This document shows positions 40,811 through 51,469 of a stretch of 64,000 nucleotides of DNA, one piece after another. The notes below the pieces were generated by a model, which saw only the letters and a list, made by a program, of their open reading frames with translations, searched no databases and had not been told where the DNA came from. The translations under genes and the position numbers were made by a program. The DNA is from Macquaria australasica. Lineage: Eukaryota > Chordata > Actinopteri > Centrarchiformes > Percichthyidae. The stretch covers positions 958,501 through 1,022,500 of the forward strand of contig SEMN01000035.1 in the NCBI GenBank assembly GCA_005408345.1. Direction: 5' to 3'. Each line of letters begins with the position of its first letter. Positions within the stretch are counted from its first letter, which is position 1.

Positions 40811-42344
40811 CAAATGTGAGTTTCATTTGGGGTTAGTTGAGAATACCAGATACTGATACTCATTCTGTCTAAAACTGTCCACACTTGATTAGCTGGATTA
40901 TTAGAAACGTCATGTGTCTTAACAGCAACGCAGCGTGAGAACCAGTTTCTCCTCTCTGGACTTCAACCTGGCTTCCATCACAGCTGCAGTGAACTGGGCG
41001 GAGGTGCATCATGGGCCTTAACCGTGGATGAAAGAATGACGCATGAAATACTTGCTCCAGTCGTGACACAAACCAGATGAATGGTGTTTTCACTTACTCC
41101 GACAGTAAAGTTCGCCCTGGAAAGAAACTCACCAGCGGAGCCGGAGAGGTCTTTTAGCAGGAGACTAATAACCAGAAGTGATCTCTCATATTGAAGACTG
41201 ACGGGTTTCCATCCTATGACGTCCATCCTATTCTTTCGGAAAGATTTATAAAGAGGAAGTGAGAAATGCTTTGATGCTGCATAATGTTTTACACTTTAAC
41301 ACTTGACGTCTCGTCTTGCTGGATATTGGGGATTACTATTCTAGTTAGTAACTATTCTACTGACTAGTAGCAAAATCTCCCAACTGGTATCAAGGTTTTA
41401 CTTGAAATAAAAATGTTAACAATTAGACTTCATTGATTATTCAGCTTTCACATTGTCTCTGTGCTGTTCAGTGTTTTTTTATTTATTATGATACTATAAT
41501 TTGAAGGCAAGGCGAGGCAATCAGGCTATAATGACTTGTTTGGCAATTGAGACAGTAATCCTGACAAAGAGAATGAATTTTGACCCTCAAAACTACAGTA
41601 TAACGCATCAGTCATTCAACAGATAGAGTATGATGTTACAACAAGGTGCTGCGGAGGCACAGATCAATATACAAGAGCAACAGATGGAAGAACATTGCCC
41701 AGAGATGAATGAGGTGAGGCATTAATGCTGCACAAAATGTCAGAATAATGAAAGATGTGTATATACAGTATCAGTGAGTCATTTTCTAATGACTGCAGGG
41801 TCAAATATCAGCATTACAGGGCTCTACGCTAACTTTTTTCCCAAGGAGAATGTGCTCCTAAATGAAAAACATTAGGAGCACACAAAGAAATTTAGGAGAA
41901 CAGTGTAGCAAGTAACACAGAGTTTATTAACAATCAATGTATTGCATACATATTTATACTGCGAGTGCGTATGTGCGTTTGTGCATGCTCCTTCTCCTTG
42001 TGTGCACTTATGATGTGAAAACCAGTGAAGGACTATGGAAGACCCTGAAAGAGTGAAAACACTCATCACAGAAAACTCTACTGTGATTGGCACATTGCGG
42101 CTTGTGGAATGTGGGACTTGTAGTTTTTGAACCAGGTACGGATACAAGATACACCAGCACCACCCACACCACACTTTCTGTAAACAAGGTTGATGAACAA
42201 TATTTTTAACAATAACTTTAGTAAAATAGATTGAACAAGGGGGGTGTGTTGCTCTTAGGAGGAGGCTGGCTAGGAGGACATTGGCACAGTGGCACTGGCT
42301 AAATCTACATCTGTCCACTGCAGATGCATTATTCACATAATCAC

Positions 42345-42440
42345 ATTTTCTCACGTTAATGCATCATTTTCACTTTTCTGTCTACTTGCTCACTGCCTTT
42401 TCACCTTTCTGTCTACACGACACGTTAACGTGGCAGAAAA
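42345..42440. repeat. degenerate tandem words, left of the fold-back element
   Basis: Copies of the word cattttcacttttctgtcta with acacgttaacg spacers; the same word family recurs right of the element at 43130-43290. Confidence 0.6.
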
Positions 42441-42444
42441 TTAT

Positions 42445-43060
42445 GCGTCCTGACGGTTTTCACGTTGCTTTTTACGCCGTTTTTATTTACAACGCCGCTT
42501 TTTACGCCGTTACATTTTAAAACGCGGCTTTTTACTGCGCTCTAGTGAGGTACATTAAACGTCGCTTTTTAAGTGCGTCTTGGACAGGTTTTAACGCGCG
42601 TAAAAAGCGACGTTTAATGTTTTAATATTTATGCCGTTTTCTTGTATGGTAATGTGCCCTCCCTCCTGTTTTACATAGCCAGTAAATCCAGAGTTTTTGT
42701 AACCAATCGGTGAAGAGTAAAGCCAGACCAAAGCAATGCATCCATGAAAGATGCTTGCCATTACTAGGCAAGATTGCTATCTGTGTTGTCTTCATAAATT
42801 GTACAGTATTCAGATTCAGAGGATTATGACAGAGAACCCCCTTTTGGACATTCTCCCTGAATCGCATCAATCTCATCAACGTGCTACAAACTATTAAAAA
42901 TGTTTAACAAAAACTCTGGATTTACTGGCTATGTAAAACAGGAGGAAGGGCTCATTACCATACAATAAAATGGCATAAATAATGTGCTTCTTGGACAGGT
43001 TTTAACGCGGCGTTTTAAAATGCAATGACGTAAAAAGTGACGTGAAAACCATCAGGACGC
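42445..43060. mobile_element. large fold-back element with CpG-rich arms
   Basis: The left arm (about 42445-42700) and right arm (about 42905-43058) are inverted complements: gcgtcctgacggttttcacgt against acgtgaaaaccatcagg, and tgttttacatagccagtaaa against its complement at about 42921-42940. The left arm is longer and contains its own exact 20-bp hairpin, acattaaacgtcgcttttta (42552-42571) and complement (42601-42620). The spacer of about 205 bp has no gene. The repeated ACGCCG/ACGCGG words give a local CpG density unlike the surroundings. Confidence 0.8.
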
Positions 43061-43129
43061 CGTATTTTACGCCGTTTTATGTACCAGGGACGTGTGCCGA
43101 CCTGACGACATTTGATCCCTTTGGCTTTC

Positions 43130-43292
43130 TATATGACGCATTAACGCATCATTTTCTGTCGTGTTAACGCATCATTTTCACCTTTCTACTTACATGATGC
43201 ATTAACATGTCATTTTCACTTTTCTGTCTAGATGACGCATTAAAATGTCGTTTTCTGTCACGTTAACATTTCATTTTCAGTTTTCTGTCCAC
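43130..43292. repeat. degenerate 35-40 bp tandem repeat, right of the fold-back element
   Basis: At least four imperfect units of the type gacgcattaacg + catcattttca + cctttctgtctac. It pairs with the shorter array at 42345-42440, as if the fold-back element had inserted into, or carries, this array. Confidence 0.65.
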
Positions 43293-44123
43293 AATTAACA
43301 CTGGCAACCAACAGGAGAGAAGTTAGATTTAGCTGATAATAGCTAGCTAAACTAGATTTCGCAAATGCAAACGTACTCAAATTCAAATGTCCTATCATAT
43401 TATTAAAGAAAGTATTGTTAATGCTTACCTTCTGTTCCCCACTGCATATGCCTGTGAGCAAGAAGGTGCGCTTTAGCATTCGTCTGGTCTTTTTCCCCAA
43501 GTCGCAAAGCTATGACATCACAACAACGTGATTGGTCAGTTGCAATGATCAACATGGAGCAACATTAATTATGATGTTGTAGGAACAACACCAACACGGC
43601 GATATCAGATTGTGGGTGATGCAATATTGAATATGAACAACAGCCAGAGTAGTATATATAGATGTGAATATTGTCTTAAATGACATCTCTACATAGAAGA
43701 AGCAAATACAAAAAAAAAAAAAACACTAACACGTAGAGTTTTGTTGTGTTAACATGCTATATTTGTACACGTTAACACAACAGAAATGACACATTAACAT
43801 GTCTTTTCTGGTTGTGGTCGTTGTCATGAAGAGGGCTTTCCTCAAAGAACAACAACGCAAGGGAGCACGCTGTGCATAAATTAGTGATGTGGGCGTCTAC
43901 GCGCGCTTTACAGATTCCTATGTACACTGCAAAGGAAATGACATAGTATGAAATGTAAGCCACAGGTGTGGTTTTGAAGAAGCCAATTTAAACTGTCAGT
44001 GGGGACGGTGAAGATTCAGAAGCAGAAGAAATCTAGCTAGCTTTAGTGGAATGAAATTGTATGAAAATGAAATGGAATGGGATAAACAGTGCATCATCAT
44101 GATAAATTTCAGGCACTCAAGGT

Positions 44124-44164
44124 GAGATATAGCTTTAAGCCATTAGAGCTTAAAGCTATATCTC
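44124..44164. repeat. perfect 17-bp hairpin
   Basis: gagatatagctttaagc (44124-44140) and its exact complement (44148-44164) with a 7-base loop. The word tttaagccattagagct occurs twice (44134-44150, 44165-44181). Confidence 0.85.
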
Positions 44165-44179
44165 TTTAAGCCATTAGAG

Positions 44180-44185
<6 letters not shown>

Positions 44186-44229
<44 letters not shown>
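44186..44229. repeat. (CT)n microsatellite
   Basis: A 44-bp polypyrimidine tract directly after the 17-bp hairpin. Confidence 0.95.
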
Positions 44230-44232
<3 letters not shown>

Positions 44233-44877
44233 ATGTCTCTCTTTCACACATGCACACTTGACTTGTTAGTAAGAAAAAGCGTGTGTGGTGTGTAGCACAT
44301 GAGATAGCCACAAATGATGGATGTCAACAATCATTTGACATCGTCAGCGTTCATTGTGAAGAGGCTATTGGGCTACTTGATAGAGGATTATAATGAGAAA
44401 TTAATAGAAATATGTTGTCAGTGATAGAAGATATTACATATAATGGGAAACATTAACATTCTTACAGATGTAGATACATTTGTCCTTTTCATTGCTTTAT
44501 TCTTTTACTCTTTCATTGCTGTGCATGTTTTCTGAAGCAAAGAGATTCTATTTTTGAAAATATGTAAAACAGAGTTCAGTTTATATATAGTTCTGAATAT
44601 GCACTAGATGGAGGTCTGACCTTTGAAAATAAGATTAAAATGAAAGTGATGTTTGTAGTGGCCCTGGACTGCTCTCCTCCAGCATGTCTGTCATCTGTGT
44701 TATGCTTCCATCTGCTGGTAGATGGTGTTGAACACTACTCAATGCCTGACTGGCACAGATCAACATTTCCAAAAAAAAAACCGTCTGGAAAAACAGCAGT
44801 GTTACTGAGTAGCCCTGTGCCCCGTAATGGCTCAATATGTGTTCTACGTCTTCACACAATCAAACAATGCTTTAAGT

Positions 44878-45231
44878 CAGTGGTTCCCAACTTTTTTTGC
44901 TTGTGACCACTTAAAATGAAGTCATGTCTTCTTGTGACTCCTCGACTCAGGGTGCATGTCCAGGAGTTGTGGGCAGTTCAATCAAGTGAAGAGTGATTTT
45001 CCCTTCTCAGATTTGTTTCATTTTAATTGTTTTTGGACATATAAAATAAAGTTGAAATATATACTGTATTCTACAAGAAAAAGCAAAGATTAGAGAAAAG
45101 TTAAAAAACACAATTTGTGTGGCAGAATTTTTTATTTTATTATTTTCTACTCCGATAGTCATTCTGTGACCCCTTAGATTCATCTAGCAACCCTTTGTGG
45201 GGGTTCCCCACTCCCAGTTTGGGAACCACTG
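44878..45231. mobile_element. hAT (Charlie-like) MITE, 354 bp
   Basis: Starts cagtggttcccaact and ends agtttgggaaccactg, the terminal inverted repeat type CAGnGnTTCnCAAC of hAT-Charlie elements. No coding capacity. The flanking 8-mers do not match, so the target duplication has decayed. Confidence 0.75.
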
Positions 45232-46817
45232 CTAGTAACAAACAGTTTTGCCAGATATAGGACAAATCATACAACACTCAACACTCAGCATAAATAGTGG
45301 AGTTATGCACATTATAGATAAAACAACAAGGATTGCAGACACTGACATTAATAATGGATTAAGTGAAAGACCCTTATCTCAGAATGAAGTACGGGACAAA
45401 CAAAGAACCTATAGTTGGAATTTCATTCATCCAGATGCCTTTTATTTGATCTTTATTGCACGTCATCCCTCTCTTTCACTGTCTTTGACATCTTTCTCCT
45501 CTTCCATCTGACTCAACTACCCTGATAAAAGCTCAAAATGTGGCCTGGCTGAATAAATGTCAAATGTGATGAAAATCAAACATTAAAACACGTCAGGCCT
45601 GTGGCTAATGAATGCTGTTACAAAATCCCATAGAAAGTGGGAAAACAGTGCCACCTTGCAGCAGACTGGTCACAGAATTTTGTGGGCAAAAGTGTGTGCA
45701 TCACACATGTGGCCTGGTTGTGTGTGTGTGTGTGTGTGTTTGTGTGTGCGCGCTTGATGATGTCTAAGAAGTTCAAGAGAACTACTGTGTTTCTTTTGTG
45801 CATTTATTTTGAAAGTCTTAGTAGTTGTGTCTTTCCCTTTTCTTCCACTGGATGTCTGTTTTTAGTTAAGTTAGGATTGTGCAAAAGCCTTTGGTATGAG
45901 GACATTTTTGGACTGGAATTCAGCATTTGATAGATTAGGAATTAGTGTTGTGTGACCGTTGCTATGTAAACCACGCTAAAAGCACTAAATCAAGCGCCTT
46001 GAGTCTTGCCAAACACCTCAGCGCAAATAAAACCATTAAAGGATGAAGAGAGAATTGGAGAAATAACTGACCTGATTAAATTAACACGGAACAAAGCATG
46101 TTAAAAATGGCATTTTAGCTCATTTCAGAAAATGAAGCAGTTTTATTAAAAGAGCAGTTTCTCTTCAAGCTGCCTGCCTCAATAAATATAAAGGTGGTGA
46201 GGCCCTAAAATCAAGTACATTCTCAAAACAGCTCTGTAAAGCAGTTTGCTGGATACTGTTTGTGGTCACAACTCCTTATGTGCCAACACATTTTTCTCTT
46301 TTGTATTTTATCACTATAAAAAAAAAAGATCTCTGACACAAAGGACCTATTGTTCTTTGAAATGTAATACTTGCAGTGTAGACCCACTAGGTGTCAGTGC
46401 CGTGCAGCATTTCACAGACAGGTGGCTGTGGTGGCCACTGTTACAGTATAGCTCTTGGCATAACACTAATCTGATGTATAAATAATAGGAACACAATGGT
46501 AAATGCATGATAAGGATGCCTCTGTTTGTATATGTGTTCTTATATGTGCAGGATTATCTGGTATACAATTACGTTTTTAAAAAAAAATAATTTAATTTGT
46601 GCTTTTTTGAACAAATTAAAGATTTAAATTTGATTTGACTACTGTTCATTAGCACTTACTTATAAGACTCCAGACCCGCCACCTTCCTTCCAGGTCTCAT
46701 GAGTTGTGCCAGATATTTCCTGAATGTGTTGTACAAGAGTGAAATGTACCGGTATGCAAAAACTAACTAGTAAAATGAGGAGACGTGAAGACTCAGAGAT
46801 CAATGTCGCTTACCAGA

Positions 46818-46945
46818 GGTGTGAACTCACGCGCTGACTCAAATCACAAGAAGTGAAAAAATCTAAAAAGTCTTCAAACTCGACTTTGACACCATTAACT
46901 TGTGACTTCACTTGTACTTGAGCCTTGAATGACTTGTTACTCTCC
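46818..46945. repeat. degenerate 'gacttg' fish repeat
   Basis: A run of related words (actcgactttgac, gtgacttcacttgtacttgagc, gaatgacttgtt) resembling a dispersed teleost repeat built on gactcg/gacttg words. Confidence 0.4.
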
Positions 46946-48719
46946 CAAAGCCCAGAGCAGAATAATCTTGGCCGGATAAGCAAAATATTTAGAGCAGACG
47001 TTCAGGCCACTGTTTAAAGGCTGAAGGTCAATTGCACTTGATGTGCTTTTGAGTGAATGATTTTAAATTAACAACAGGATAGTTTTAGGTGTCCTTGTCT
47101 TGTTGAGAGAGCGGGAGGAGCGGAAAACAAAGTGCAGGGTGGATGTGAGCTTGCATAATTTGTGTTATTTTATGAGGACTGGATAAAATACCTGCTTATG
47201 TTGCACTACATGTTTTTTATTGTTGAGTGGCATTTGCTTTGTTTTGTTTCAAAAACAGCCCAAATCTCATTTCCTGTGTGATTGCACAACAGTTGTGTCT
47301 CTCCAAAAAAAAAAGAAGAAAAAAAAAGGATTTGAATACATATCAGTTTGTTGGTCACAGTGGTCATGGTCAGTTTTTTCCAGTTTGAAAAAAAAAAATG
47401 GAACAAATTTAATTAAGTGGTGAAACGGTGAAAACACATTATGAGGTCTTTAGGACTTTGTCATTAAAGAAAATGACAAAACGCAAAACAAAACAATACA
47501 ATGGGCATATTATAAAAGCACTTCCTCCATCTCCAGGATGATTTAAAACAGTCTTCTTTCAGATGGCTTGTTTATGATTGTGGCCCAGTCTTGTTATATA
47601 ACATGTCAAAATAATACGGTCAACACAAGGACAAGTGTCTGCTGTTTGTGATAAGTACTCTCAAAACTAGCAGTATGTAACCTTGGCCATGGCCTTTTCT
47701 TACAAACTGTTTGCCAAGGTTTTCATTATAAAGCTTTACAGGCTGCTTATGTATCTTAGTTTTCATATTCTAGAGTAATTTAATTCCACTTTGGCCTTAT
47801 GTGTAAACAAACAATTTATGTGGAAAGGCTACATTTGGTCTCTGTTGATCCAGCAATGTTTTAATCTGAGATTCATGATTTCATCCTCACTTGTACTTAA
47901 ATGGGATTTGATTTTAAAATTGTAAGATTTTAAAAATGTAACTATTATCAAAGCAATTCAATTAATCAAAGCATTCTAAGGTTCCTCATTTATAGCTATA
48001 ACTTTAAATGCTCTACTGCACGTGATGCTGTGTCTTTCAAAACCATCAGTTTTTGGCAGAGACACTTACGTACATCAGAAGATAGGACCATCTCTAGCAC
48101 AAATGATTACACACTTTGGTGGAATATGATCTGTTCCCCAGGGTGCACTTCAGTGAAATAAAATGCATCTGTGGACTTTTTGTGTTCATCAAATCATTCA
48201 AGAATTGCCTTAAGTTAAATCTGTTACCTACCATGTTCTACTCTCTGCACACCGGTGACTATATTGCATATCCTTCCTGGGCTGGACTTTCATCTTTACC
48301 TGTACCCTGCAGCTACAAGCAGTTTTTACAGGATGGATGTAAGGTGATGGCGAATCCAAAATAACATTAGGACCCTGGAGTGTCCGGAGACTCCTAGCGG
48401 GAATCCTAACAGCGCACTGCAGCAGTGGTAGCAGAAGCCTGTGGAGAAGCTTCTCTGTTTGTGAAAGCATTAAAGTATTTCTGGCAATGATTTTTGGGGG
48501 CATTTTTCAATGTGGTTCACAAAGGCTAGTTAAGAGCCAAACCTTATGCCAGGATTTGTGACCGATTTGGAGAGGTGTTCAGTGAAAGGTATGTGGGTCA
48601 TGGGATGCAATGTTGGACCTACAAACTAGAGAGTCTTAGTCTTTGAGCTGTTCATTTGGAAGTATCTGTACCTCATTGGTCTTATCTCCTCAAAGAGGAG
48701 GAGCTCTGATGTGGCTGAG

Positions 48720-48963
48720 GCTGGGTTTGTCAGATTATATGTACAATTGGGTGTCGTCAGCATAGTAGTAGAGAGATAATCCATGAAAAAGAAAATTAGG
48801 ACATTTCTGCCGGATTGACAGGAAGTAAAGTTTGTTTGTCTGGGAACCAGAAACTATCATGTCATCGTTATTGAAGCTGAGGAGGGTGTGATGATCTTTA
48901 ATGTCAAATGCAGCACTCAGCCCAGAAGAATCATGAGGGATAAGCTGCCTGTAGGAGATCACT
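48720..48963 (-). pseudogene. decayed LINE reverse transcriptase fragment
   Basis: On the - strand the translation has SAAFDIKDHHTLL and then YYYADDTQLYI followed at once by a stop. These are the D-x-S-A-A-F-D and Y-A-D-D catalytic-core motifs of non-LTR retrotransposon reverse transcriptases (L2/CR1-type in fish). The sequence between them is shortened and scrambled, and stops follow, so it is dead. Confidence 0.75.
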
Positions 48964-50493
48964 TGTGATCCTGGCCAGCGTTCTCAGTGCTGTGGGTGGG
49001 ACATAAATCCAAGGATGGCACCACCTGGTGTTCCTCTTTGTGGTAGAGGTATCGCTGACTTGATCATATAATACATTCCAAAAAACGCAATTTGCAGTGT
49101 TTGTGGGTGGGAAACCAGTGAGGGATCATGTGGATGTTGCTGCACTGGCGACCCAAACAAGTTGGTCACAGCACCTGCAAGGATGAGGGTGGGATCTGGG
49201 AAGGATTGTGTGAACCTCTTGCTTGTTACGTCTTCCACGGAGCTCCTCACAGGTAGGAGAAACGAAGCTGGTGACACCATGTGGCATGTGGGCAGCACAT
49301 GTCAACTCCTTCCTCATGGCAGTTTTGTCTTGTGTTTCCTTTATATCTTGTCTTGATGCCTTTATGTCTTACGTAAAGTACTTAAAGTTGCAAATTGAGC
49401 TGAAAATTTAGGGAGTATCTGACTTACAAGAAGTAGTAGGTGATGTGGACAAAATCAGTATAGGGTCCACATTTCAAGCTCATATGCATCATAATGAGTT
49501 AACACAACTATTCCAAAGGCTCCTTTTGCCAAAATTTAAAAGACACAACTGGTTATGGTCATCAGTATCCCAAAATGAATTTGCAGTCTGATCAGTTTTG
49601 GTCCTGCTGAGACTGGGGTAGGATTTTGTGACGATACAATGTTGAATCCTCTGTGGACGTTTCATCTCATTAGGGGAGGAGGCATATATTCAGCCAGGAT
49701 TCGGTCCTCTGAAGGCCACATGAAGGCTGCCTCCTTGGAAGGAGACAGTCCCTGAAATGGGAGCCTAATCAATCCAGACTGCTGCTTCACATCATAGTGT
49801 CCTATTAAGAATTCATAACTTATTTAAGTTCAATGGATCCACAACTACCTACAATATTAAAGCCAAATGGAAAAGTAAATGGGGATCCAGGTGGTTGGAC
49901 TAAACAAAATGCATATTGAATTAAGAATGTGCCTTTTACTTTTCATTTTAAAATGATGTTGTTAAATTACTTTGGAATACAGGAAATGAGTTCCCTATTT
50001 TTAAACTGTATACTCAGATTGATTTTGTGAATTTGTCCTTTGGGGAGCAATAAAGTTTCAAAGACTTCACTGTATCAGTTAATTTTTCTGTTTTCTGTTT
50101 TGACATTGATTAGTTCAGAATGATTTTTTTATTAAACCATATATTTATTAACCAATCTGATGAATAGCTTTTTAATTAGTTGATTTTTTGTAAAGTGCTT
50201 ACATTTATTCCCCCCTTCTAGTTTCTAATTAAATACTGATTACAATTGCTTAGTGGCTCTATAACCATTTGCAAAGCTTTGGAGGTCCTGCAAACTAAAC
50301 TTTTAAAATATCTAAGAGAGGTTAATTATTAATTTGGGGGTATGGATATTTAATTCCAGGAGTGTAGACATAATAACGTGATTCCAGATAATGACCAAAG
50401 GAAATACTCTGAACAAAATCAGTTTGATTATATATTATATGTATGCTTATTTTACTTTTTAAATGACCAGGAAGAAGCAATCATCACCATCAG

Positions 50494-50516
50494 TTGTTAT
50501 TATTATTATTATTATT

Positions 50517-50554
<38 letters not shown>
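50494..50554. repeat. compound (TTA)n(TTG)n microsatellite
   Basis: About eight TTA units run into about twelve TTG units, 330 bp before the inferred lrp1 first exon. Confidence 0.95.
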
Positions 50555-50831
50555 CTCGGTACCAATAATGCATGCACAACAAACAAAGTTGGAAAGTAGC
50601 CTACATGCAAGTTAAATGAACAGACAACAATGAATGGGAAAGAAAAATAAATACATAAAAGAAGCCTACATGGCGTACGCACTAAATAATTAAAACTGGG
50701 ACTGAGACAGAATCCAGAGCGTTGCTACAGTGAGTTTACAGACAGAGTGTGTGATTTGATGGAGGTGGATGGTGGGGTGTCGGGTGCTGGGTGCTGGAGA
50801 GAGAGAGGGGAGGGCCAGCCGAGCTACTGCT

Positions 50832-50842
50832 GTTGCGACGTC
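50832..50842. promoter_or_regulatory. CRE-like site in lrp1 promoter region
   Basis: tgcgacgtcac contains GACGTCA, a CRE with one mismatch, at the edge of the GC-rich region preceding the first exon. Confidence 0.3.
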
Positions 50843-50879
50843 ACTCAGACCGCTGACTGACTGAGCTCCAGGCTTCAGG

Positions 50880-51469
50880 CTCAATCTGCGGCCAGCAGCA
50901 GCAGAGGTGGTGGGGAGGAGAGGAACATTTGATCCGCTGCTTTATTTCCTCCCGTGGCTTCTTCACCGGGGCAGGGAGAACAAAAGACGGACAACTGCAT
51001 GATCAGAGGCGCCAGCTCTCCTTCATCTCGACTGCAAGCCAGGCTAGCTTGATGCTCAGTTCAGCCTGCTAGCCTTTGTGGCAGGGCTGTCCATGCATCC
51101 AAGGAGCCCCTGAGCAAACCCGGGCTGGGAGAAGCCTCGGCTTTTAAAAAAAAATCTTTTTTTTTTTGCCTTGACAGTCTGCAGAAAATCTTCTCCGAGT
51201 GGGCAGACAGACAGCAGCATCCTTGTCAGCTTCATTGCGCACCCAGAAAGCGGATTTCCAGTGAGGAGCATCATCGCCTGGGCACGGTTACACGGCGTCG
51301 CCTGTCTGCAACCTCCAGCTTGACAGGACCCAGAGGCGATTGATGACTAATATTCTTTCAAGATAGGCTATAATGTTGCGCACCACGGCCAACATGTTGG
51401 CAGCAGGGTTGCTTTTCTTGGGATTGTTGCACAGTTTGGAAGTAATCGCTCCGGGAAGGGCTATTGATG
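50880..51469 (+). CDS. lrp1: LRP1-like first exon: 5' UTR plus signal peptide
   Basis: Coding part 51373-51469. ATG at 51373 opens a hydrophobic signal peptide (LAAGLLFLGLLHSL) ending GRAID, then one base of the next codon and the donor gtaagc. A coding exon of 32 codons + 1 that stops after Ala-Ile-Asp with a phase-1 donor is the structure of LRP1 exon 1. Known of the family: LRP1 is a giant endocytic receptor with LDLR class A, EGF and beta-propeller repeats. None of these is inside the window, so the name rests on signal peptide, splice phase, the AID junction and synteny with faim2 and rbms2. A second in-frame Met (51394) would give a more compact signal peptide. LRP1B is less likely. The 5' UTR start is a guess from where GC content rises. 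Confidence 0.7.
50999..51366 (+). promoter_or_regulatory. cluster of four short upstream ORFs before lrp1
   Basis: uORFs at 50999-51052 (17 codons), 51052-51072 (overlapping TGATG stop-start), 51093-51113 and 51343-51366. The last ends 6 nt before the main ATG. They matter only if transcription starts upstream of 50999. Confidence 0.5.

Larger units (their letters stand above)
32561..50879. other. intergenic region between divergent rbms2 and lrp1
   Basis: About 18 kb with no convincing exon of a known gene. It holds microsatellites (36.3, 36.8, 37.7, 40.8, 44.2, 45.7 and 50.5 kb), a LINE-tail-like repeat at 39.0-39.6 kb, the large inverted repeat at 42.4-43.06 kb with satellite-like words on both sides, a hAT-like element at 44.9 kb and a decayed reverse transcriptase at 48.7 kb. 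Two short - strand stretches (34750-35160 and 41140-41260) have weak gene-like traits, treated under findings. Confidence 0.75.

Noticed and set aside
41872..42354. A 160-codon open frame on the - strand, the longest in the window
   Set aside because: Cys/Val/His-rich without family similarity; overlaps a stretch opening cagggctctacgctaactt that resembles the end of a dispersed fish repeat.
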